6,377 nt of DNA. Origin: an uncultured Fusobacteriaceae bacterium. GTDB lineage: Bacteria; Fusobacteriota; Fusobacteriia; Fusobacteriales; Fusobacteriaceae. The number at the start of each line of letters is the position of its first letter. Position 1 is the first letter of the stretch. The notes under the pieces are model-generated. The model saw only the letters and a list, made by a program, of their open reading frames with translations. It ran no database searches and was not told the origin of the DNA. The stretch covers positions 1 to 6,377 of the forward strand of contig CAMTJB010000063.1 of assembly GCA_947072715.1 (NCBI GenBank). Reading direction: 5' to 3'. Of this stretch, positions 1-5,622 are shown piece by piece. Both the position numbers and the translations under genes were made by a program.

Positions 1-566
1 GAGTATATTTTTTTAGTATTTTCAGAGTCTAAATTTCCTGTAGGTTCATCTGCAAAAACTACAGATGAATTATTAACTAAAGCTCTAGCTATTGCTACCC
101 TTTGTTGCTGTCCACCAGAAAGCTCACTTGCTTTTTTATTTGCTTCCTCTTTTAATCCAACAAACTCAAGATATTGAAGAGCTCTCTCTTTAAATTCAAA
201 ACTATTTTTTTTAGCCTTTATCCAAGTTGGCATCAAAACATTCTCTAAAACCGTAAACTCTGTTAATAAAAAATGAAATTGAAAAATAAATCCCATATTT
301 AAATTTCTTAAGTTTGCTAACTCTTTAATATCTTTAAAGTCTACTAATTTATTTTTAAAATAAATCTCTCCAGAAGTAGGAACGTCAATCAAACCAATTA
401 AGTTTAGAAGAGTAGTTTTTCCACTTCCACTTTGACCAATTATAGCTACAAATTCCCCTTGATTTACCTCAAAATTTATCCCTTTTAATACCTTTGTTTC
501 TACTACTCCAGGATAATTCTTTGTTATATTTACAAGTTTTAATATTGAATTGTTATTAGTCTCCAT
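1..566 (-). CDS. ABC transporter ATPase, LolD/MacB type (3' end cut by window edge)
   Basis: This is the cytoplasmic ATPase that would power the permease encoded just upstream. Translating the minus strand from the ATG at 566-564 gives 188 residues before the window ends. Visible motifs in order are Walker A GQSGSGKTT (44-52), the Q-loop glutamine in FIFQFHFLL (Q96), the ABC signature LSGGQQQR (149-156), Walker B VVFADE (169-174) and the D-loop NLDS (178-181). The Q-loop stretch QFHFLL..FTVLENV closely resembles the QFHHLL..FTALENV stretch of LolD, and the whole protein fits the LolD/MacB/FtsE group. The family is usually about 220-235 residues, so roughly 35-45 residues, including the H-loop histidine, lie beyond position 1. 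The start overlaps the permease gene by 11 bp and has its own Shine-Dalgarno inside that gene, so translation is probably coupled. The ATPase call is secure. The substrate (lipoprotein, lipid, peptide or drug) cannot be told from this subunit. Confidence 0.93.
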   Translation of the reverse strand, partial: METNNNSILKLVNITKNYPGVVETKVLKGINFEVNQGEFVAIIGQSGSGKTTLLNLIGLIDVPTSGEIYFKNKLVDFKDIKELANLRNLNMGFIFQFHFLLTEFTVLENVLMPTWIKAKKNSFEFKERALQYLEFVGLKEEANKKASELSGGQQQRVAIARALVNNSSVVFADEPTGNLDSENTKKIY

Positions 567-1755
567 GTATCACCTCAATAGGACTTAGTTTAGAACTTTT
601 TACTGCGGGAACTATTGCTGATATCATTCCTGAAATAGTTGTAATTATTATTGTTTCAATTATTTTTGAATATGATATTACTACTTTAAAAAGCTCTTTT
701 CCTAAAACTATCTTTTGCAAATCTACAATAAAAAATGCCACTATAACCCCTAAAAAAGAACCTACTAATCCATAAATTATTCCCTGAACTACAAATATAG
801 ATGCAATTTCTATATTTTGAGATCCCATGGATTTTAAAATCCCTATCTCTTTAGATTTTCTTAGAACAGTTATAAGTAAAATACTCATAGTACTCATCAT
901 AGTAGATAGTATTATAACTAATTGAATTATTATGTTAGTTGTATCTTGCCCTTTTAAAGAGTCTAATATATCTTGTCCATCCATCATCCAGTTTAACACT
1001 CTTAACTCTTTATATTGCTTTTTTATTTCCTCCCCTGTTTTATCAGCAGTAAAAATATCATGAACTTGAATATCTATTTTATTAACATAACCAGCTTTAT
1101 CAAAAAGCTTTTGCGCTCTAGAAAAATCCATAATAACTAAATATTGATTAGATGCCCTAGAGGATAAATCAAATATTCCTCTAATCAAAAATCTTTCAAC
1201 TTTTCCATTTGGAAATGTTAATGATATATAATCACCAATACCTACAGAGAAAAATTTAGAAAATCTTATTCCAACAAGAACACTTTGTGCATCAAATTTA
1301 TTATCTCCTAAAACAATTCTTGGAGATATTTTCATTATTTTATCAGCTTGTTCTAAATCTACACCTTTTAAAACAAGTGGTGAAGTTCTTAGTCCTCTTT
1401 TATATATTGCATTGCCATCTATAGAAACCGATATGTTTTTTACGTTTGGTATCTTTCTTATTCTTTTTACTATCTCTTCATAATTGGGAATCTTATCTCT
1501 ATCATAAATATAGTTTCCATAAGTAACACTATTCGTTTCTGAAAAATCATACTTATCTCTTGAATCTCCAGTTGAGATCTCAATATGTGGACTATTACCT
1601 AATGTTTTATCAATTGTGTATGTCTGCAAAGAAGTAACTACTGATGAAGTAAAAATTTGAACAGCAACTCCAAATGCTATTGCTGATGTTATGAATATTG
1701 ACTGCCACTTACTACTTAATAAAAATACCATTCCTAACTTTATCTCATATCTCAT
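556..1755 (-). CDS. ABC transporter permease, LolC/LolE/MacB-FtsX type
   Basis: This is an inner-membrane permease of the FtsX-like (MacB/LolCE, type VII ABC) architecture, 399 residues long. One N-terminal membrane segment (about 17-40) is followed by a large extracytoplasmic domain (about 45-270), matching the MacB-type periplasmic domain, and then three C-terminal membrane segments (about 273-297, 316-345, 363-385). The conserved cytoplasmic coupling stretch RKSKEIGILKSMG (299-311) and the C-terminal PAVKSSKLSPIEVI (383-396) are the standard family signatures. Length and the separate ATPase gene match LolC/LolE rather than MacB, which is fused to its ATPase. Only one permease gene is present, so the working transporter would be a homodimer. 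The ATG (1755-1753) overlaps the adaptor's TGA as ATGA, with a moderate GGAAG about 10 bases upstream. It lies between adaptor and ATPase genes in one operon. The family is certain; the choice between a drug/peptide pump and a lipoprotein exporter is open. Confidence 0.92.
   Translation of the reverse strand: MRYEIKLGMVFLLSSKWQSIFITSAIAFGVAVQIFTSSVVTSLQTYTIDKTLGNSPHIEISTGDSRDKYDFSETNSVTYGNYIYDRDKIPNYEEIVKRIRKIPNVKNISVSIDGNAIYKRGLRTSPLVLKGVDLEQADKIMKISPRIVLGDNKFDAQSVLVGIRFSKFFSVGIGDYISLTFPNGKVERFLIRGIFDLSSRASNQYLVIMDFSRAQKLFDKAGYVNKIDIQVHDIFTADKTGEEIKKQYKELRVLNWMMDGQDILDSLKGQDTTNIIIQLVIILSTMMSTMSILLITVLRKSKEIGILKSMGSQNIEIASIFVVQGIIYGLVGSFLGVIVAFFIVDLQKIVLGKELFKVVISYSKIIETIIITTISGMISAIVPAVKSSKLSPIEVIHGD
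571..576 (-). promoter_or_regulatory. Ribosome binding site of the ATPase gene, inside the permease gene
   Basis: The minus strand reads GAGGTG four bases before the ATG at 566. The motif lies within the last codons of the permease gene (the I-E-V-I stretch before its stop). It supports the chosen ATPase start and the 11 bp gene overlap, an arrangement typical of translational coupling. Confidence 0.75.
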
Positions 1756-2945
1756 AGCTGAACAACTTCCTTTACATTTACCTTTGTACCATCAGATAAG
1801 GTAAAATTATTAATAATAATATCTCCCTCTTTCAAACCAGACAATATTACATTATCATTTATAACAGTATATAAACTTACCTCTCTCTTTACTATTTTTT
1901 TATTTTTAATTAAATAAACATAATTTTTTAAATCTTCATTTAAAATATAATCGCTGGAAATTATTAATTTATTCTCAAATGAATTTCCTTCAATTATTAC
2001 ATTTACTGTACTTCCAAAAATAAAAGAATCTTCATTTTGTAATATTTTTGCTTTTATCTGAGTAGTTCCATTATCCTTACTCACATCTGGTCCAAAATAA
2101 TAAATTTCACCATCTATTAAATTTGACTTGTCGTTTGTCTTATAAATTTTTATGCTGTTTTTTAACTTAGTATTTGTTAAGTATTTTTCATCTAAATCTA
2201 TATCAATATATTTATCTTCTATGGAGTATATTGTAAATAATCCTGAATTTGATTCTACTACTTCTCCTAAATTTACATTTTTTCTTGTTATTATTGCATC
2301 ATAAGGAGCCTTTATACTGTATTTCTCTCTCTCTTTTTTTAATGCATTAAGATTTTCATTAGCAATATCTACTGTATTTTTTGAAATTTCTTTAGTTGAA
2401 CCTGATTTTAAAGATTTTAATTTTGTAGATGCTGTAGTATAACGATTTTTAGCACTGGAATACAAATTTTCTTGTGCCTGATATTCTAAAATATTTACAA
2501 GAGATCTATCATATAGTTTTTTATATTTTTCATACTGTTCCTTATAAATATTAAAGTTATCTTTAGATGCTAAATATTCTGCTTGTGCTACATCTAAATC
2601 TGTTGTTTCTAAACGTAAAAGCTCGTTTTTAGCCATTAAAAGATTATATTCACCCTGAAGAACATCTCTATCTATTTTAGAGGTATCTAGACTTAATAAT
2701 AAATCCCCTTTTTTTACTAAATCCCCCTCTTTATAAAATATACTTTCTACTTTTCCTACTACTTCTGTTGCTAAAACAGATGTCTTTTCTGATGTAATTA
2801 TTCCTGAAACAATAACTTTTTCAGTTAAATTTCTAGGAGTTATTTTTAATGCAACTACTGCTGGAATCGTTCTTATATGAACTAAATATCGAAAACTTAT
2901 AACAAACAAAATAAATATTATTGCGATTAAAAAATTTTTTTTCAT
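1752..2945 (-). CDS. Periplasmic adaptor of an ABC export system (HlyD/MacA-like membrane fusion protein)
   Basis: This protein is expected to be anchored in the inner membrane and to span the periplasm, linking the permease to an outer-membrane channel. With the ATG start at 2945 it is 397 residues. The order is an N-terminal hydrophobic anchor (about 4-22, no lipobox cysteine), the first lipoyl half with VGKVESIFYKEGDLVKKGD (63-81), a helical hairpin region rich in K, E, Y and L (about 93-208), the second lipoyl half IKAPYDAIITRKNVNLGEVV (211-230), a beta-barrel domain (about 241-320) and a membrane-proximal C-terminal domain. This is the MacA-type adaptor layout. A GTG nine bases further upstream (2954) is in frame, but the only good Shine-Dalgarno overlaps it and sits 8 bases before the ATG, so I prefer the ATG. 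It is the first gene of the operon and overlaps the permease start by 4 bp. The cargo is unknown, and no TolC-like gene is visible nearby. Confidence 0.9.
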   Translation of the reverse strand: MKKNFLIAIIFILFVISFRYLVHIRTIPAVVALKITPRNLTEKVIVSGIITSEKTSVLATEVVGKVESIFYKEGDLVKKGDLLLSLDTSKIDRDVLQGEYNLLMAKNELLRLETTDLDVAQAEYLASKDNFNIYKEQYEKYKKLYDRSLVNILEYQAQENLYSSAKNRYTTASTKLKSLKSGSTKEISKNTVDIANENLNALKKEREKYSIKAPYDAIITRKNVNLGEVVESNSGLFTIYSIEDKYIDIDLDEKYLTNTKLKNSIKIYKTNDKSNLIDGEIYYFGPDVSKDNGTTQIKAKILQNEDSFIFGSTVNVIIEGNSFENKLIISSDYILNEDLKNYVYLIKNKKIVKREVSLYTVINDNVILSGLKEGDIIINNFTLSDGTKVNVKEVVQL

Positions 2946-2953
2946 GGATTTCA

Positions 2954-2959
2954 CTTCCC
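2954..2959 (-). promoter_or_regulatory. Ribosome binding site that decides the adaptor start
   Basis: The minus strand reads GGGAAG at 2959-2954. Its last G is the first base of the upstream in-frame GTG, so it cannot serve that codon. It lies 8 bases before the ATG at 2945-2943, which is normal spacing. This argues for a 397-residue adaptor rather than 400. Confidence 0.6.
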
Positions 2960-3029
2960 ATTTTATAGAATTTTATTACTTTTTTTAATTTTTATTAGTT
3001 TCTATTAGTATTTACTATCTTTTTTCTAT

Positions 3030-3046
3030 TTATTATTTCATAATAA
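3030..3046 (-). repeat. Perfect 7 bp inverted repeat upstream of the export operon
   Basis: The arms TTATTAT and ATAATAA flank a 3-base centre. The repeat lies about 85 bp upstream of the adaptor ATG. On the transcribed strand it is followed by an A-rich run, not a U-tract, so it does not look like an intrinsic terminator. It could be an operator for the efflux operon or simply chance in A/T-rich DNA; the arms contain no G or C. Confidence 0.4.
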
Positions 3047-3072
3047 GTTTTCTAACTCCACCAGATATTAAT

Positions 3073-3100
3073 AATGCTATATCTTTAAATGTATAGCATT
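3073..3100 (-). repeat. Perfect 9 bp inverted repeat (hairpin) between the YchJ-like gene and the export operon
   Basis: The arms AATGCTATA (3073-3081) and TATAGCATT (3092-3100) are perfectly complementary around a 10-base loop. The hairpin begins 36 bp downstream of the YchJ-like stop codon. On the minus-strand transcript it is followed by AUUAAUAUC rather than a run of U, so it would be at best a weak terminator. It could equally be an mRNA structure or a regulator site for the operon that follows. A 10 bp perfect palindrome, ATTTCGAAAT (3098-3107), abuts and overlaps one arm. Confidence 0.55.
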
Positions 3101-3135
3101 TCGAAATTCGCCTCACTTTATTCTTACTTTACATT

Positions 3136-3564
3136 TTATTTCCCACAACATTTTTTATATTTCTTTACAGGTGTTTTTCCACATGGACAAGGGTCATTGG
3201 GTCCTGTTTTCTTTCCTTTTACAATTGTTCCTTGAAGAGGTAACCATCCTGAATAGAACCATTTCCCATCTCTTTTTATAAATAAGCTTCTTTCATGATG
3301 TACTTTTTCTACACCTTTCTCTATATATTTAACAATGAATTCAACTATTCCCTCTTCATCATTTTCTTTTCCATCTTTTGTATTTAAAATTTCTAAACTT
3401 AACCATTGTGATTCTACTGCCCACTTTCTAGTTTCCTCTTCATCTAAATCCTCTGCTGTTAATGGGTCATGAGTAGATATTATAAAATCTATATCTCCCT
3501 TAGTATATGCTTCGTATCTTTTTCTCATTAATTCCTCTGCTGTTAAAATTTCTAAATGCTTCAT
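3136..3564 (-). CDS. YchJ-like protein with NTF2-like core and C-terminal SEC-C zinc motif
   Basis: This is a soluble 142-residue protein of unknown biochemical role in the YchJ/UPF0225-like group. The N-terminal ELMRKRYEAYTKGD (11-24) and IISTHDP (28-34) match the LMRSRY.A....DYL..TWHP pattern of YchJ. HHERSLFIKRDGKWFYSGW (89-107) matches the strand pair with ERSRF....G.WYY that closes the NTF2-like fold. The tail GPNDPCPCG (121-129) followed by KKYKKCCG (134-141) is a SEC-C metal-binding motif with C126, C128, C139 and C140. Typical YchJ proteins also carry an N-terminal SEC-C motif; here it is absent, and an in-frame stop upstream of the ATG without any cysteine codon shows this is not a start error. 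The motif spacer is also two residues longer than the usual CPCGSGKKYKKCC. A good AAGGAG lies 6 bases before the ATG. It appears to be transcribed alone, between a terminator and the export operon. SEC-C motifs often mediate binding to SecB or ribosomes, so a role in protein quality control is possible but not shown. Confidence 0.85.
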   Translation of the reverse strand: MKHLEILTAEELMRKRYEAYTKGDIDFIISTHDPLTAEDLDEEETRKWAVESQWLSLEILNTKDGKENDEEGIVEFIVKYIEKGVEKVHHERSLFIKRDGKWFYSGWLPLQGTIVKGKKTGPNDPCPCGKTPVKKYKKCCGK

Positions 3565-3610
3565 TTGTTTCTCCTTTTTTATTTCTCTCTTTTTAATTTA
3601 TACTTCTTTT

Positions 3611-3640
3611 ATCATAAAACTCCTCTATTGTATCATGAAA
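3611..3640 (-). promoter_or_regulatory. Candidate promoter of the YchJ-like gene
   Basis: On the minus strand a good -10 match, TATGAT (3616-3611), lies 18 bases after a poor -35 match, TTTCAT (3640-3635). It is downstream of the peptidase terminator and about 45 bp before the start codon, which is where a promoter is needed. The weak -35 keeps confidence low; TACAAT at 3632-3627 is an alternative -10. Confidence 0.3.
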
Positions 3641-3646
3641 TAGGGG
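3622..3646 (-). repeat. Imperfect 8 bp inverted repeat overlapping the candidate promoter
   Basis: The minus strand carries CCCCTATT (3646-3639) and AATAGAGG (3629-3622), separated by 9 bases and pairing at 7 of 8 positions. It covers the candidate -35 and spacer of the YchJ-like gene promoter, where a repressor operator would sit. It is one of the few G/C-containing repeats in the non-coding DNA here. Confidence 0.35.
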
Positions 3647-3663
3647 TTCTATTTTATTAAAAT

Positions 3664-3721
3664 AAAAAAAATATAGCTCCCTTAATTTGAGTTTTATCTC
3701 ATTATAAGAGCCATATTTTTT
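3664..3721 (-). terminator. Rho-independent terminator of the peptidase operon (possibly bidirectional)
   Basis: On the minus-strand transcript the arm AAATATGGCTC pairs with GAGCTATATTT through 11 base pairs including one G-U, and flanking A/U bases extend the stem. The arms are 3666-3679 and 3708-3721. The hairpin is followed by a run of U (complement of 3671-3664). The loop contains an inner hairpin, TGAG/CTCA. The G-U pair becomes an A-C mismatch on the plus strand, so the structure is better suited to the minus strand. It lies about 70 bp after the peptidase stop. Confidence 0.85.
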
Positions 3722-3791
3722 ATTGTCTAATTCTATCTTAATTTAGTACTTTATTCCCTTAACTATTCCACTATAATATCTCTTAATTTTT

Positions 3792-4910
3792 CTATTTAGA
3801 GATATATCTTATAATAGCCTCTGTTGTTTTAAATAAATCTAAAGTATTTAACGATTCGTCAACAGTATGTACATCATACATTCCTGCTCCTATTATTATA
3901 GAATTATATCCTCTCTTAGCAAAAATATTACTGTCTGAACCTCCACCAATTACTCTAAGTTCTGACTTTACACCTAACTCTTCATAAATTTTAGCAAATT
4001 CATTTGCAAATACAAGATTATCAGTTGGCTTTAAGCTTGGAAAACTACACTCTTTTTCTAAAGCATAACTTCCTCCAAAAGTTGAAACTGCCTTTTGACA
4101 CTCTTTTTCGTATCCAGCTATTATTTCTAATATTTTATCTTCTAAGTGCCCTCTAACTTCTGCTTTTACAATACACTGATCTGCTACAACATTTGTAGGG
4201 AAATTTCCTTCAATGCTTCCTATATTAGATGTCGTTAATTCATCTATTCTACCCATTTTCATATTTGAAATCGCTATTGATGCAAGTTGAATTGCATTAA
4301 TACCTTTTTCTGGCTCAATACCTGCATGAGCTTTTCTTCCTATAAATTTAAAACATAAATCATATTTACTTGGAGCCGTGTGAGCAATTAGTCCTGCTTC
4401 TCCAGCATTATCTATTACTATCATATTTTTAGAAGGAATCATATGTGAAGGAACTTTTTCCCAATCTATATTTTTAGCTCCTAACATTCCAATCTCTTCA
4501 CAAGGTGTCAATACTATAAATATATCTTTATGAGAAATTTTCTTCTCTTTTATAACTCTTATTACTTCTACTATAGAAGCTATTCCAGCCTTGTCATCTC
4601 CACCTAATGTTGTTGTTTTATCAGTTCTTATTATATCACCATCAATAACAACCTTTACATTATTACATGGTCCTACAACGTCTGTATGAGCTGCTAGAGT
4701 AACCCCTTCCCCTTCTAAATTTCCTTTTAATTTAGCGAATAAAGTTGGGGAATCTCCTCCATATATTTTATTTCCATTATCTAAATATATCTCTAACCCT
4801 AACTCTGTAAAAATTTCAGCTAAATGCTTTGTAAAAGTTCCTTCTTGTTTTGAAGGAGAGTATATTTCTACCATATCTATAAAACTTTTAATAACTCTTT
4901 CTTTATTCAT
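3792..4910 (-). CDS. PepT-like M20-family zinc metallopeptidase/amidohydrolase
   Basis: This is a cytoplasmic, probably di-zinc hydrolase that cleaves peptide or amide bonds, 372 residues and apparently full length. Family landmarks are all present: AAHTDVV (73-79, H75 metal ligand, D77 catalytic helper), GGDDKAG (103-109, D105 bridging ligand), PCEEIGMLGA (136-145, E138 general base, E139 ligand), VIDNAGEAG (165-173, D167 ligand) and YDVHTVDE (345-352, H348 ligand). The insert after GRKAHAG (191-197, H195) is the lid/dimerisation domain of M20 enzymes. The short length, GGDDKAG and the HTVDE ending fit the PepT-like branch (peptidase T-like, TIGR01883 type) better than DapE, ArgE or PepV. 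No signal peptide is seen. The ATG at 4910 has AGGAG 7 bases upstream. The gene follows two membrane-protein genes with a 21 bp gap and is followed by a strong terminator, so it is last in that operon. The substrate is unknown; the context suggests it acts on whatever the membrane pair imports. Confidence 0.93.
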   Translation of the reverse strand: MNKERVIKSFIDMVEIYSPSKQEGTFTKHLAEIFTELGLEIYLDNGNKIYGGDSPTLFAKLKGNLEGEGVTLAAHTDVVGPCNNVKVVIDGDIIRTDKTTTLGGDDKAGIASIVEVIRVIKEKKISHKDIFIVLTPCEEIGMLGAKNIDWEKVPSHMIPSKNMIVIDNAGEAGLIAHTAPSKYDLCFKFIGRKAHAGIEPEKGINAIQLASIAISNMKMGRIDELTTSNIGSIEGNFPTNVVADQCIVKAEVRGHLEDKILEIIAGYEKECQKAVSTFGGSYALEKECSFPSLKPTDNLVFANEFAKIYEELGVKSELRVIGGGSDSNIFAKRGYNSIIIGAGMYDVHTVDESLNTLDLFKTTEAIIRYISK

Positions 4911-4931
4911 ATTCTTTCTCCTAATTTACAA

Positions 4932-5606
4932 CTATTTTTTTTCTTTTTCCTCTTTATCAACCATAAGTTTTTTAGCAAACATAATTGTTGCGAATACTGA
5001 AACTAATGTTATTAAAAAAGATGGTTTTCCTGGAATAAAATCTACTATTCTTGTCATTACATAAGATACACACAGAGCAAATACTGCTGTTTTTGGTGAC
5101 TTTATAGCAAATTGAGCAAAAACTCCTCCAAATAAAGCTGGAATTATTAAAGTAAGCATATCCATTACCTTAGGTGGTACTTGAGATAGTAAAACTTGAC
5201 CTGCAAAAACTGATATTAATAAGAATATTATTCCTACCCATATAGATACTCCTATACCTATTGTTCCCATTATTGAGCCTTTATCAGTTCCAGCCATGTG
5301 TCCTGAAGCTTCTTGAGATGAGATTGCTCCTGGTATTCTCATATTAACTAAATTTCCAGATAAGAATCCCATATATAATCCTGCTCTTCCAACTATGGGA
5401 TAGTAACTAATTGGCTCGCTAAAATAGAAAGCTCCAGATACTGATATTTGTGATATTGCTCCAGCCATTATTGCAGCAATCCCTGGATTAAATCCAAAAT
5501 AAAATGTCATTACAAGTGCTGGAAGTAAAGATGCTAATCCTCCTAAAATCATAGTACTTCTTCCAATTTTAGTAATATCCTCTATATAATCATTATAAAC
5601 ATTCAT
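4932..5606 (-). CDS. Polytopic membrane protein of unknown function, partner of the DUF5058-type protein
   Basis: I do not recognise a characterised family for this 224-residue protein. Hydrophobic segments are visible at about 18-38, 40-62, 114-138, 147-168, 172-187 and 195-211, giving about six membrane passes, with a charged KEEKEKK tail that should be cytoplasmic. Between passes 2 and 3 lies a long, less hydrophobic, conserved-looking stretch. It includes SEPISYYPIVGRAGLYMGF (63-81), SGNLVNMRIPGA (83-94) and SSQEASGHMAGTDKGS (96-111), rich in Gly, Pro, Tyr and acid residues, and could form a re-entrant loop or substrate site. The start at ATG 5606 has GGGGAT 8 bases upstream; a nearby ATG at 5602 is out of frame. 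The gene sits 16 bp after the 236-residue membrane protein and 21 bp before the peptidase, so the three are almost certainly cotranscribed. The likely role, by inference only, is one half of a heteromeric transporter. Confidence 0.85.
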   Translation of the reverse strand: MNVYNDYIEDITKIGRSTMILGGLASLLPALVMTFYFGFNPGIAAIMAGAISQISVSGAFYFSEPISYYPIVGRAGLYMGFLSGNLVNMRIPGAISSQEASGHMAGTDKGSIMGTIGIGVSIWVGIIFLLISVFAGQVLLSQVPPKVMDMLTLIIPALFGGVFAQFAIKSPKTAVFALCVSYVMTRIVDFIPGKPSFLITLVSVFATIMFAKKLMVDKEEKEKK

Positions 5607-5622
5607 TCTTTTTCATCCCCTT

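Larger units (their letters stand above)
2946..3135 (-). promoter_or_regulatory. Intergenic region carrying the export-operon control sequences
   Basis: These roughly 190 bp separate the YchJ-like gene from the adaptor gene. They contain inverted repeats at 3030-3046, 3073-3100 and 3098-3107 and a long A/T-rich tract (about 2960-3030). No -35/-10 pair stands out from the A/T background, so I cannot place a promoter. A possible 27-codon frame starting at GTG 3116 and ending at 3033 lacks a Shine-Dalgarno and is not called as a gene. Confidence 0.4.

Noticed and set aside
1..1755. A true LolCDE lipoprotein-release operon
   Set aside because: The ATPase is LolD-like, but there is a single permease gene and the first gene is a HlyD/MacA-type adaptor, which LolCDE lacks. 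The identity is left open.
3565..3791. Riboswitch, tRNA or other structured RNA in the intergenic region
   Set aside because: Only the terminator hairpin and one imperfect inverted repeat are present. No conserved riboswitch core, tRNA arm pattern or repeat array can be seen.
3722..3796. A short minus-strand frame after the peptidase stop (ending YYSGIVKGIKY) as a gene remnant
   Set aside because: It is under 20 codons with no start or ribosome binding site. The protein-like ending could be chance, and nothing around it supports a gene.
4932..5606. A mechanosensitive ion channel of the MscS type
   Set aside because: It lacks the glycine/alanine-rich pore helix followed by the large soluble beta-domain expected of MscS, and most of the protein is membrane-embedded.
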